Source: Brevundimonas sp. (lineage in GTDB: Bacteria > Pseudomonadota > Alphaproteobacteria > Caulobacterales > Caulobacteraceae). From it: a stretch of DNA of 9,439 nt. The notes below the pieces were generated by a model that had not been told where the DNA came from, ran no database searches, and saw only the letters and a list, made by a program, of their open reading frames with translations. Shown here in pieces: positions 1-7,636 of the stretch (positions are counted from its first letter, which is position 1; each line of letters opens with the position of its first letter). Made by a program: the position numbers and the translations under genes. The stretch is taken from the NCBI GenBank assembly GCA_031119155.1, contig JAVHYH010000007.1:16264-25702 (forward strand). The letters are read 5' to 3'.

Positions 1-50
1 GAAGCCCCGCGCTCCCCGGTAAGACCGGGCCGCAAGGCTGAAAGATCGAA
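1..50 (+). other. 3' end of an unidentified upstream transcript
   Basis: The terminator at 51-83 is oriented rightward, so a plus-strand gene must end just before it, and only its tail is in the window. Two reading frames could be that tail: one ends in TAA at 20-22 (last residues KPRAPR), the other in TGA at 39-41 (last residues PGKTGPQG). I cannot choose between them. The stretch is also structured: CCCGGT (15-20) pairs with ACCGGG (24-29) around AAG, and GCC/GGC (29-31, 36-38) closes a GNRA-type GCAA loop. The two stems share G29, so they compete or shorten slightly. A structured RNA end is therefore possible, though too little is visible to name it. Confidence 0.35.
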
Positions 51-83
51 GGGCTGCTTCTTCGGAAGCAGCCCTTTTTCTTT
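51..83 (+). terminator. Rho-independent terminator with UUCG loop
   Basis: GGGCTGCTTC (51-60) and GAAGCAGCCC (65-74) form a perfect 10-bp stem closed by the very stable TTCG tetraloop (61-64). TTTTTCTTT follows at 75-83. The T-tract lies only on the plus-strand side; the minus-strand side has no clean run. It therefore terminates the transcript entering from the left edge and insulates the cupin gene downstream. Confidence 0.93.
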
Positions 84-150
84 GCCCGGACACGCTTGCC
101 ACCCTGTCGAACGCCGTTACCGTCCGGTCTTCCCGTCCCCGGAGGCTCCC

Positions 151-531
151 ATGCTGGCGCTCGCCCTCGCTCTCACCCTCGCCGTCCAGACGGATCCGCT
201 GGATGCCGTCGCCGCCGCGCCCGGCAATCACGTCGTGGTCTTCGAGAACGATCAGGTCCGTGTTCTCGCCGTCACCGTGGCGCCGGGCGAAACCGAACCG
301 CCCCACGTCCACCGCTGGCCCAGCGTCATGCATATCCAGAACGCCCAGCCTCTCACGGACATCCTGTTCGAGGAGCGGGACGGCGCACTGGTGGAAGTCC
401 GCCGTGTGCAGTTGCCGGAAGGCCCGCCCCCGCCAGCGCTGTGGTTCCAGCCGGAAGGCCCCCACGCCATCCACAACGGCGGCTCGGAGCCGTTCCGGGC
501 GCTGCGGATCGAACTCAAGCAGGGACACTGA
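151..531 (+). CDS. Small cupin-domain protein, probably exported
   Basis: A 126-residue protein that appears to be a single cupin (double-stranded beta-helix) domain. Residues 2-13 are a run of Leu/Ala/Thr/Val that looks like a signal peptide core, but no Lys or Arg precedes it, so export is likely rather than certain. The cupin signature is partly visible: an HxH pair at H52 and H54 after the PGETEPPH stretch, then H105 and H108 in GPHAIHN near the end. These histidines could form a metal site. The fold supports metal binding or a small-molecule role, but no reaction or substrate can be assigned. The ATG at 151 is chosen because GGAGG lies at 141-145, 5 nt upstream; the same frame is open further upstream but has no comparable ribosome binding site. 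It follows a terminator, so it needs its own promoter. TTGCCA at 96-101 is a weak -35 candidate with no convincing -10. Confidence 0.8.
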   Translation: MLALALALTLAVQTDPLDAVAAAPGNHVVVFENDQVRVLAVTVAPGETEPPHVHRWPSVMHIQNAQPLTDILFEERDGALVEVRRVQLPEGPPPPALWFQPEGPHAIHNGGSEPFRALRIELKQGH

Positions 532-577
532 CGCCGCCCGGGGCGGCTTCACGGGTGCGACACCACTTCCACTTGTC

Positions 578-581
578 AGGA
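578..581 (+). promoter_or_regulatory. Ribosome binding site that favours the 589 start
   Basis: AGGA at 578-581 stands 7 nt before the ATG at 589. The in-frame ATG at 607 has only the poor purine stretch GAGAAAG ahead of it. This is the reason for preferring the longer form of the small ORF. Confidence 0.4.
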
Positions 582-588
582 TCGCGGC

Positions 589-732
589 ATGCGAGAAAGT
601 GGCCTCATGAAACAGGCGGCTCTCCGAACCCTCTTCGTCGTCGGCGGCGTGGCCGCCGTGTTCTCGGCTGTGGCGATCGTAGCCATTCCCGTCGTCTACT
701 GGTTCAGCGAGGGCTTCACCCGCTGGCCCTGA
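589..732 (+). CDS. Short single-pass membrane protein, hypothetical
   Basis: A 47-residue ORF, or 41 residues if it starts at the in-frame ATG at 607. A short basic N-terminus (MKQAALR in the 607 form) is followed by about 24 hydrophobic residues from LFVVGG to VVYW, enough for one membrane span. The tail SEGFTRWP is short and polar to aromatic. The charge pattern predicts the N-terminus inside and the C-terminus outside. AGGA at 578-581 supports the 589 start. I do not recognise a family. It follows the cupin gene by 57 nt on the same strand with no T-tract terminator between them, so the two may be co-transcribed. The terminator at 769-800 closes the unit. Support comes from the coherent hydropathy, the ribosome binding site and its fit between a gene and a terminator; chance occurrence is not excluded. 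Confidence 0.55.
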   Translation: MRESGLMKQAALRTLFVVGGVAAVFSAVAIVAIPVVYWFSEGFTRWP

Positions 733-762
733 CCGCCCCGGGCGCCTCGCCGGTGACCACAC

Positions 763-805
763 AAACAAAAAGGGCCGCCCCGACGCCGGAGCGGCCCTTT
801 CTGTT
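763..805. terminator. Bidirectional intrinsic terminator between convergent genes
   Basis: A perfect stem pairs 769-778 (AAAGGGCCGC) with 791-800 (GCGGCCCTTT), around a 12-nt loop. Read on the minus strand the hairpin is followed by TTTTTGTTTGT, a good U-tract, about 22 nt after the permease stop codon. Read on the plus strand it is followed by the poorer CTGTT, about 36 nt after the small membrane ORF. It can serve both convergent units and is better for the leftward one. Confidence 0.85.
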
Positions 806-822
806 GTCCGATGGCTGGGACC

Positions 823-2217
823 CTAGTTCCCCCCGCCCCGGATCGCGCCGGCGAAGCTCTTCCAGCTCAGCTTCACATCCGACAGGGCGCCCGCCCGGAA
901 GGCGCGCCCCGACACCCAGACCATGAACAGGGCGAAGGCGAACATCCCGGCCATGGCCCCGATCAGCTCTCCGACCGGCACGTCCGAATGCAGACGGGCC
1001 ATCATCAGGAACGGGGTGAAGAAGGGCACCCACGACAGGATCTGGATCACCGGCGCGTCCGGCGAGCGCAGGGCCATCGACATCACCATGATCGGCACAA
1101 CCAGCACCATCATGATCGGCCCCATCAGCGTCTGGGCGTCGCGCGGCGTCTCGCAGAAGGCTCCGATGGCCGCGAACAGCACCGCGTACATCAGATAGCC
1201 GCCGACCATGAAGGCCACGAACCAGGCCAGCATCCCGCCCTGCCACAGGATGTCGCCGACCATGGCGGCGTACTGCGGCTGGAAGAACGCCAGCGCCCCG
1301 ACACCAAGCCCGCCCCACGCCGCCAGCATCGTCAGGGTCAGCAGGGCCACGCCCAGCACCTTGCCCGCCAGGATTTCGGTCGTGGAGGCCGAGGACAGCA
1401 GCACCTCGAGGATCTTGTTCGACTTCTCCTCCATCACGCTGTTCAGCAGGATGGAGGCGCCAGTGATGATCAGCGACCACAGCAGGAAGCCGCCGGCCAG
1501 TCCCATGATCACGGGCAGACGGTCACGGAACGACACCTCGCCGCCGCTCGCGGATTGAGGCGAGAAGGCCTTGACGTCAGGGCGGAATTTCTCAGCCGCC
1601 TCGACCACCCCGGCATCGATCCCTGCGCCCTCAAACACCGACTTGCGGTTGGCCGAGCGCAGGGCGTCACGAACGAAGTCCTCGACCGTGTCATCGGTGG
1701 CGCGCGCGCTCCACACCCGGGCGGCGGGCTTCCCGGCCGCGTCCCGGCTCAGGAAGACCACGGCGTTCAGGCGCTGATCCTTGGGGGTTTCATCCGTCAG
1801 ATAACGACGCACCACCGCATCCTGCGCCGCCCCCGGCGTCGCCGAGGCGATGTCGGCAGGCGTCGGCACGATCTTGAGCGAGGGCCGCGACAGCGAGGCC
1901 ATGGCCCCTTGCGTCGCCGCCGGATTGGCCGCGCCGCCGCTGGCGGCGGCCGCCTTCTTCATCGCCTCCTCGTTGCGCTCGCGCTGGCGATCGGCGTCGC
2001 GACGCAGGGCGTCCTGGATGGAGGCGCTCAGGCCCGCAGCCTGCGGCCCTTCCTCGATCACCACGACCTCGCGCACAGGCTCCGAGGACTTGATCAGCAC
2101 CGGCACGGCGCCGCCCAGCACCGCGAACAGCGGGAAGGCCAGCAGGGAGATCCAGAACCCTGCGGTCATGGCGTAGGCGGCGTATTCGCGCCGCGCGATC
2201 AGGAACATGCGGTTCAT
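823..2217 (-). CDS. ABC-2 exporter permease, NatB/YhaP type
   Basis: A 464-residue membrane subunit of an ABC exporter, related to NatB (Na+ efflux in Bacillus, COG1668). Residues 18-41 form the first membrane span. A large, probably extracytoplasmic, domain covers about 42-232, with an Ala/Gly-rich low-complexity linker at 85-107. The membrane core follows: spans near 235-258, 283-311, 329-353, 364-382 and 417-437, plus a hydrophobic stretch near 392-405. Between the second and third spans lies NSVMEEKSNKILEVLLSS (259-276), the characteristic cytoplasmic coupling motif of this family. The ATG at 2215-2217 overlaps the stop of the ATPase gene as ATGA, and GGAGG at 2225-2229 lies 7 nt upstream, so the genes are translationally coupled. 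The substrate cannot be read from the sequence; related systems export Na+, drugs or lipid-like compounds, so 'Na+ exporter' should not be assumed. Confidence 0.88.
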   Translation of the reverse strand: MNRMFLIARREYAAYAMTAGFWISLLAFPLFAVLGGAVPVLIKSSEPVREVVVIEEGPQAAGLSASIQDALRRDADRQRERNEEAMKKAAAASGGAANPAATQGAMASLSRPSLKIVPTPADIASATPGAAQDAVVRRYLTDETPKDQRLNAVVFLSRDAAGKPAARVWSARATDDTVEDFVRDALRSANRKSVFEGAGIDAGVVEAAEKFRPDVKAFSPQSASGGEVSFRDRLPVIMGLAGGFLLWSLIITGASILLNSVMEEKSNKILEVLLSSASTTEILAGKVLGVALLTLTMLAAWGGLGVGALAFFQPQYAAMVGDILWQGGMLAWFVAFMVGGYLMYAVLFAAIGAFCETPRDAQTLMGPIMMVLVVPIMVMSMALRSPDAPVIQILSWVPFFTPFLMMARLHSDVPVGELIGAMAGMFAFALFMVWVSGRAFRAGALSDVKLSWKSFAGAIRGGGN

Positions 2218-3176
2218 CGGGCGGCCTCCGCGCCGGTCGGCTTCACGGTCTGGTCGACATCGGGCCGGTCGCCCGTCAGGTCGATGAAGGCGTCATGCAA
2301 GGTCGGCTCGCGCAGCTCGAAACGGCGCACGTCCAGCCCGCCGATGAAGGCGGCCTTCAGGGCGTCCTGCCCGTGAACGCCCTTGTCCATCGCGGCCTTC
2401 AGCACCCGAACGCCGTCAGCGTCGGACAGGACCTCAACCCCCGTCACGCCCGGCAGGCGCGCGGCCTGATCCGGATCGATGGCGCCTTCCAGCTCCAGGA
2501 AGCGGCGCGAGGTCGCCCGCGCCTCGGTCACCGTGCCCTCGAACGCCTTCCGCCCCCGGGCCAGCAGCACGACCTTGTCGCACAGCCGCTCGGCGTGCTG
2601 CATCACGTGGGTCGAGAACAGGACCGTCGCCCCGTCGGCGGCCAGCCCCCGGATCATCTGCTCCAGCCCCTGCTGGTTGACCGGGTCGAGACCCGAGAAG
2701 GGCTCGTCCAGGATGACGAACTCGGGACGGTGCACCACCGACGAGATCAGCTGGACCTTCTGGGCCATCCCCTTGGACAGCTCCTTCATCTTCTTGCGCT
2801 TGGACGCGGCCAGTCCCTGGGCGTCCAGCATCTCTTTCGCCCGCTTGCGACCCTCGCTGAGCGGCAGGCCCTTCAGCGAACCGAAGAAGGCGATGGCGTC
2901 CACCGGCGTCATCTTCTTGTAGAGACCACGCTCCTCCGGGAGGAAACCGATCCGGTCGCGCACCTTGCGCCCGTCGTCGGCGCCCAGGATCTCGATCCGC
3001 CCCGCCGTCGCGGGCTGCAGGCCCAGGATCATCCGCAGGGTCGAGGTCTTGCCCGCCCCGTTCGGCCCGAGGAATCCGCAGATCGAACCCTTCGGCACCT
3101 CGAAGCTGAGATCGCGCACGGCCTGGAATTCGCCGTATCGCTTGCTCACGCCCTCCAGCCTCAAAGCCGCTGTCAT
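2214..3176 (-). CDS. ABC-2 exporter ATP-binding protein, NatA type
   Basis: A 320-residue ATPase subunit, the partner of the permease encoded next to it. Visible motifs are Walker A GPNGAGKT (37-44), a signature loop LSKGMAQ (133-139) in place of the classical LSGGQ, Walker B FVILDE (153-158), the D-loop SGLD, and the switch histidine H190 in STH. The LSKGM-type signature is usual in NatA-like exporters and is not a defect. After about residue 220 comes the C-terminal extension typical of these ATPases, ending with REPTLHDAFIDLTG (289-302). The frame stays open upstream to an ATG at 3233, but I start at 3176 because GGAGG at 3182-3186 lies 5 nt upstream and because homologues begin just before the LEGVSKRYG stretch. 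It is probably co-transcribed with the permease and is divergent from phoR. Confidence 0.9.
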   Translation of the reverse strand: MTAALRLEGVSKRYGEFQAVRDLSFEVPKGSICGFLGPNGAGKTSTLRMILGLQPATAGRIEILGADDGRKVRDRIGFLPEERGLYKKMTPVDAIAFFGSLKGLPLSEGRKRAKEMLDAQGLAASKRKKMKELSKGMAQKVQLISSVVHRPEFVILDEPFSGLDPVNQQGLEQMIRGLAADGATVLFSTHVMQHAERLCDKVVLLARGRKAFEGTVTEARATSRRFLELEGAIDPDQAARLPGVTGVEVLSDADGVRVLKAAMDKGVHGQDALKAAFIGGLDVRRFELREPTLHDAFIDLTGDRPDVDQTVKPTGAEAAR

Positions 3177-3181
3177 CAACC

Positions 3182-3186
3182 CCTCC
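3182..3186 (-). promoter_or_regulatory. Ribosome binding site fixing the natA-like start
   Basis: On the minus strand this reads GGAGG, 5 nt before the ATG at 3174-3176. The upstream in-frame ATGs at 3188 and 3233 have no such site, so this decides the start of the ATPase. Confidence 0.75.
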
Positions 3187-3204
3187 ATGGACAACTTTGG
3201 CGTC

Positions 3205-3233
3205 AGCCTATGCATGTAAAGGACGTTTGACAA
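3205..3233 (-). promoter_or_regulatory. Candidate promoter of the leftward ABC exporter genes
   Basis: On the minus strand, TTGTCA (3228-3233, one mismatch to the -35 consensus) is followed after exactly 17 nt by TAGGCT (3205-3210, three of six matches to the -10 consensus). Transcription would begin near 3198 and give a leader of about 20 nt before the ATG at 3176, which carries a good ribosome binding site. The -10 is poor, so this is only a candidate. Confidence 0.35.
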
Positions 3234-3279
3234 CCAGCCGACGAAGGGTTCCCGGATCGATTGTCATGAATTCCGTGTC

Positions 3280-4755
3280 ATGTTCGGTGCATACGACTCG
3301 CCCGCCCCGCGTTCCGTCCGGATGGCAATGCCCTACGAAGCCGCACAGTCTCCCGTCGCCCCGTCCTCGGCGTCCCGTTTGTGGACGGCGGGCGCCAGCG
3401 CGGGCGTGTCTGTCGTGGTGCTGCTGGTGCTGGCCGTCTTCCACCCGCAGATCGCCGGGCCGCTGATCGGCGGCGCCCTGCTGGTGACCGTCTTCACCTG
3501 GGCCGTGAACCGCCGCCCGCGCCGCGCCTCCGTGCTCGGCGAGGTTCCCGAGGACGTCGCGCCCCAGACGCAGGCGACCGCCGCCGACCAGCGCCTGCTG
3601 GAGAACGCCTTCGAGGCCCTGGCCGACCCTGTTCTGGTGGTGTCGGGCGGCGAGGCGGACGACATCGCCGGGCGTCGCGTGGTGCTGGCCAACGCCGCCG
3701 CGCGCGAGCTTTTCCGCATCCAGCGCGAAGGCGCGCTGCTGGTCTCGGCGGTGCGCGAGCCCTCAGTGCTGGAGGCGGTGGACGAGGCCCTGTTCGGCGG
3801 CATCGCCCGCACCACAGACTATGCCGGCGTCGGCGCCCAGACCCGCCACTGGCGCGCCCTGACCCGTCCCCTCGCCGCCCCCGCCAACGACGGAACCCTG
3901 GCCCTGCTGGTCCTGCGGGACGAGACCGACGTGCGTCGCATGGAGCTGATGCGCGTCGACTTCCTGGCCAACGCCTCGCACGAGCTGAAGACGCCGCTCG
4001 CCTCGCTGGCCGGCTTCATCGAGACGCTGAAGGGCCACGCCAAGGACGACCCCAAGGCCCGCGACCGCTTCCTCGACATCATGGCGGTGCAGGCCGACCG
4101 CATGAGCCGCCTCGTCGCCGACCTGCTGTCGCTCAGCCGGATCGAGCTGAACGAGCACGTCCCGCCATCCGGCCGGGTCGATCTGGCCCGCGCCGCCGTC
4201 GACGTCATGGACGCCGTCAGCATCCTGTCCGCCGAGCGTTCGGTGTCCGTCCTGATGCAGGATCGCGACCTGTCCGCCCCGGTCAACGGCGACCGCGACG
4301 AGATCGTCCAGGTGGTCCAGAACCTGGTCGACAACGCGATCAAATACTCGCCGTCGGGCGACACGGTCGACATCGTCATCCGCCCCGACGTCAGCCTCGA
4401 CGAGGCCGCCGCGCCCTGGTCCGGCGGTAACCGCGAGGGCGGCATCACCCGCCTGCCGCTGGTCACCCCGGACCGCGAACCCGGCAAACGCTATGCCGCC
4501 ATCACCGTGCGCGACCACGGCCCCGGCATGGCCCGCGAACACCTACCCCGCCTGACAGAACGCTTCTATCGCGTCGAGGGCCAGAAGAGCGGCGAACGGC
4601 AGGGCACCGGCCTGGGCCTCGCCATCGTCAAGCACATCGTCAACCGCCACCGCGGCGGCCTGACGGTCGAGAGCGCCCCCGGCCAAGGGGCTGTCTTCAC
4701 CGCCTATTTCCCGGTCGCAGAGAAACGGGCCGCCGCCCAGACGCCCGCCGCGTGA
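3280..4755 (+). CDS. phoR: Phosphate regulon sensor histidine kinase PhoR
   Basis: A membrane histidine kinase that phosphorylates PhoB when phosphate is scarce and dephosphorylates it when phosphate is plentiful. From the 3280 start it has 491 residues: two closely spaced hydrophobic segments (about 35-54 and 57-75) with a very short loop, so no real periplasmic sensor; a PAS-like domain (about 105-215); the H-box NASHELKTPLA (231-241) with phospho-acceptor H234; the N-box QNLVDNAIKYSP (347-358); G1 DHGPGM (412-417); the F-box RLTERFYRVE, a strong PhoR mark; and G2 GTGLGLAIV (442-450). About 32 residues more than in E. coli PhoR, as I recall that sequence, lie between the N-box and G1 (around 370-405). 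The start is uncertain: the ATGs at 3280, 3322 and 3328 all lack a good ribosome binding site. It sits directly upstream of the pst genes, but a Pho box lies between them. Confidence 0.93.
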   Translation: MFGAYDSPAPRSVRMAMPYEAAQSPVAPSSASRLWTAGASAGVSVVVLLVLAVFHPQIAGPLIGGALLVTVFTWAVNRRPRRASVLGEVPEDVAPQTQATAADQRLLENAFEALADPVLVVSGGEADDIAGRRVVLANAAARELFRIQREGALLVSAVREPSVLEAVDEALFGGIARTTDYAGVGAQTRHWRALTRPLAAPANDGTLALLVLRDETDVRRMELMRVDFLANASHELKTPLASLAGFIETLKGHAKDDPKARDRFLDIMAVQADRMSRLVADLLSLSRIELNEHVPPSGRVDLARAAVDVMDAVSILSAERSVSVLMQDRDLSAPVNGDRDEIVQVVQNLVDNAIKYSPSGDTVDIVIRPDVSLDEAAAPWSGGNREGGITRLPLVTPDREPGKRYAAITVRDHGPGMAREHLPRLTERFYRVEGQKSGERQGTGLGLAIVKHIVNRHRGGLTVESAPGQGAVFTAYFPVAEKRAAAQTPAA

Positions 4756-4780
4756 CGGCGCTGCGACACGGGGTCCGACG

Positions 4781-4814
4781 CTGTAACAGAACTGTCACGC
4801 AGCCGTCTTAATCC
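4781..4814 (+). promoter_or_regulatory. Pho box and PhoB-dependent promoter of pstC
   Basis: Three 7-mers recur every 11 bp: CTGTAAC (4781-4787), CTGTCAC (4792-4798) and CCGTCTT (4803-4809), separated by 4-nt spacers. The first two form an 18-bp unit very close to the known PhoB-binding consensus (CTGTCAT repeats, 11-bp period). PhoB replaces the -35 contact. A -10-like stretch follows 8-10 nt after the second repeat, either CTTAAT (4807-4812) or TAATCC (4809-4814), matching the 10-nt spacing I recall for E. coli phoA. The predicted transcript starts near 4821, with a leader of about 70 nt before pstC. Confidence 0.85.
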
Positions 4815-4891
4815 ACTGACCATTCAAGGGCAGTTTCCGCCGCGGGGCGAACCGGGCGACCGGACTGTTCCGATTCTCCTCCCGGATCCTC

Positions 4892-6314
<1,423 letters not shown>

Positions 6315-6322
<8 letters not shown>

Positions 6323-7631
6323 CGCAGCCGACCACGCCCCCGTGACCCAGAGTGCGCCCAACGCCGACCCGCAGCGCGTCGATCGTCTGCGCGCGGGCCT
6401 GAAGAAGCGCTACGCCCGCGAGACCCGGTTCCGCCTGTACGGCCTGCTGGCCATCGGCGTGGCCGTCGGCTTCCTGCTGCTGTTGCTGGGCCGCATCATC
6501 GATCAGGGCCACACCGCCTTCTACAGCCACTCGGTCACCCTGCCGGTCTATATGGACCCGGCGCGGATCGACCGCGGCTATCCGCAGGGCACCAATTTCG
6601 AGCTGCTGGTCGCCGAGCAGCAGCTGGCCCGGATGGGTGAACAGGACGACGCCGAGGGGACCAAGGCCAAGACCCTGCGCAGCCTCTTCTCGTCCGAGCT
6701 GAAATTCGTCGCAGCCGAGCGCGTCACGCGCCAGCCGGGCGTCATCGGCCAGACCATCACCCTCGCCGCCCCGATGTCGGACGACGCCGACCTCTACTTC
6801 AAGGGCGAGATCTCCAAGGCCACCCCCGCCGACCAGCGCCGCCTGTCGGACCAGCAGATCGCCTGGCTGGACCGAATGAAGGCCGACGGCCACGTCTCGG
6901 CCCACTTCAACAGCGCCATCTTCACCCGCGGCGACTCGACCGAGCCTGAACTGGCCGGCGTGCTGGGCGCCGTCATCGGTTCGGCCCTGATGCTGCTGGT
7001 CACCGCCCTGATCGCCATCCCGCTGGGCGTCGGCGCGGCCCTGTATCTCGAGGAGTTCGCCCCGAAGAACCGGATCACGGACATCATCGAGGTCAACATC
7101 AACAACCTCGCCGCCGTGCCGTCGATCATCTACGGCCTGTTGGGTCTGGCCCTGTTCATCAACTGGATGCACCTGCCCCGCGCCAGCCCGCTGGTCGGCG
7201 GTCTGGTGCTGGCCCTGATGGCCCTGCCGACCATCATCATCGCCACCCGTTCCTCGCTGAAGGCCGTGCCGCCCTCGATCCGCGAGGCCGCGCTGGCCAT
7301 GGGCGCCTCGAAGACCCAGACGGTCTTCCAGCACACCCTGCCGCTGGCCATGCCCGGCGTGATGACCGGCGCCATCATCTCGATGGCCCACGCGCTCGGC
7401 GAAACCGCCCCCCTGCTGCTGATCGGCATGGTCAGCTTCGTGCCCGGCCTGCCGCACAGCGTGGTCGAGCCCGCGGGCGCCCTGCCCTCACTCGTCTATA
7501 TCTGGGAGAACGCGTCGGAACGCGCCTTCCACGAGCGGACCGCCGCCGCGATCCTGGTCCTGCTCGCCTTCATGATCGTCATGAACGCCGCCGCCATCCT
7601 GCTGCGCCGGCGCTTCGAACGCCGGTGGTAA
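6315..7631 (+). CDS. pstA: Phosphate ABC transporter permease PstA (long form)
   Basis: The second membrane subunit of the phosphate importer. It has 438 residues against about 296 in E. coli. The order is: a cytoplasmic N-terminus of about 40 residues; a first span (41-61); a soluble, presumably periplasmic, domain of about 150 residues (62-212) rich in charged and Gln residues; then the conserved permease core from about 213. The inserted domain matches what I know as the DUF3333-type N-terminal domain of alphaproteobacterial PstA. The EAA loop is clear: REAALAMGASKTQTVF (323-338) followed by HTLPLAMPG (340-348). The C-terminus ends in a basic cluster after the last span. The ATG at 6315 lies inside the end of pstC in another frame, an 8-nt overlap, with no strong ribosome binding site of its own, so translation is probably coupled to pstC. 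Confidence 0.95.
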
Positions 7632-7636
7632 GCCCC

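Noticed and set aside
82..150. Upstream extension of the cupin to a TTG at 82
   Set aside because: It would start inside the T-tract of the terminator, has no ribosome binding site, and would bury the hydrophobic signal segment internally.
533..547. Hairpin GCCGCC/GGCGGC just after the cupin stop as a terminator
   Set aside because: Only a 6-bp stem with a 3-nt loop and no T-tract. It may slow transcription but is not called.
811..2376. Long plus-strand open frame opposite the ABC permease
   Set aside because: Its product is rich in His, Arg, Gln and Gly with no recognisable domain. It mirrors the real minus-strand gene, whose product has membrane spans and the NatB motif. High GC leaves such antisense frames open.
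3227..3232. TTGACA as a -35 element for phoR on the plus strand
   Set aside because: A perfect hexamer, but nothing resembling a -10 occurs 16-18 nt downstream. The overlapping minus-strand reading fits a promoter slightly better.
3177..3233. Upstream extension of the exporter ATPase to the ATG at 3233
   Set aside because: The added 19 residues have no ribosome binding site and precede the conserved start of the domain; GGAGG before 3176 decides against it.
3262..3282. The two TGTCATG copies before phoR as a Pho box
   Set aside because: Their period is 14 bp, not 11, and no second 7-mer fits at the 11-bp position.
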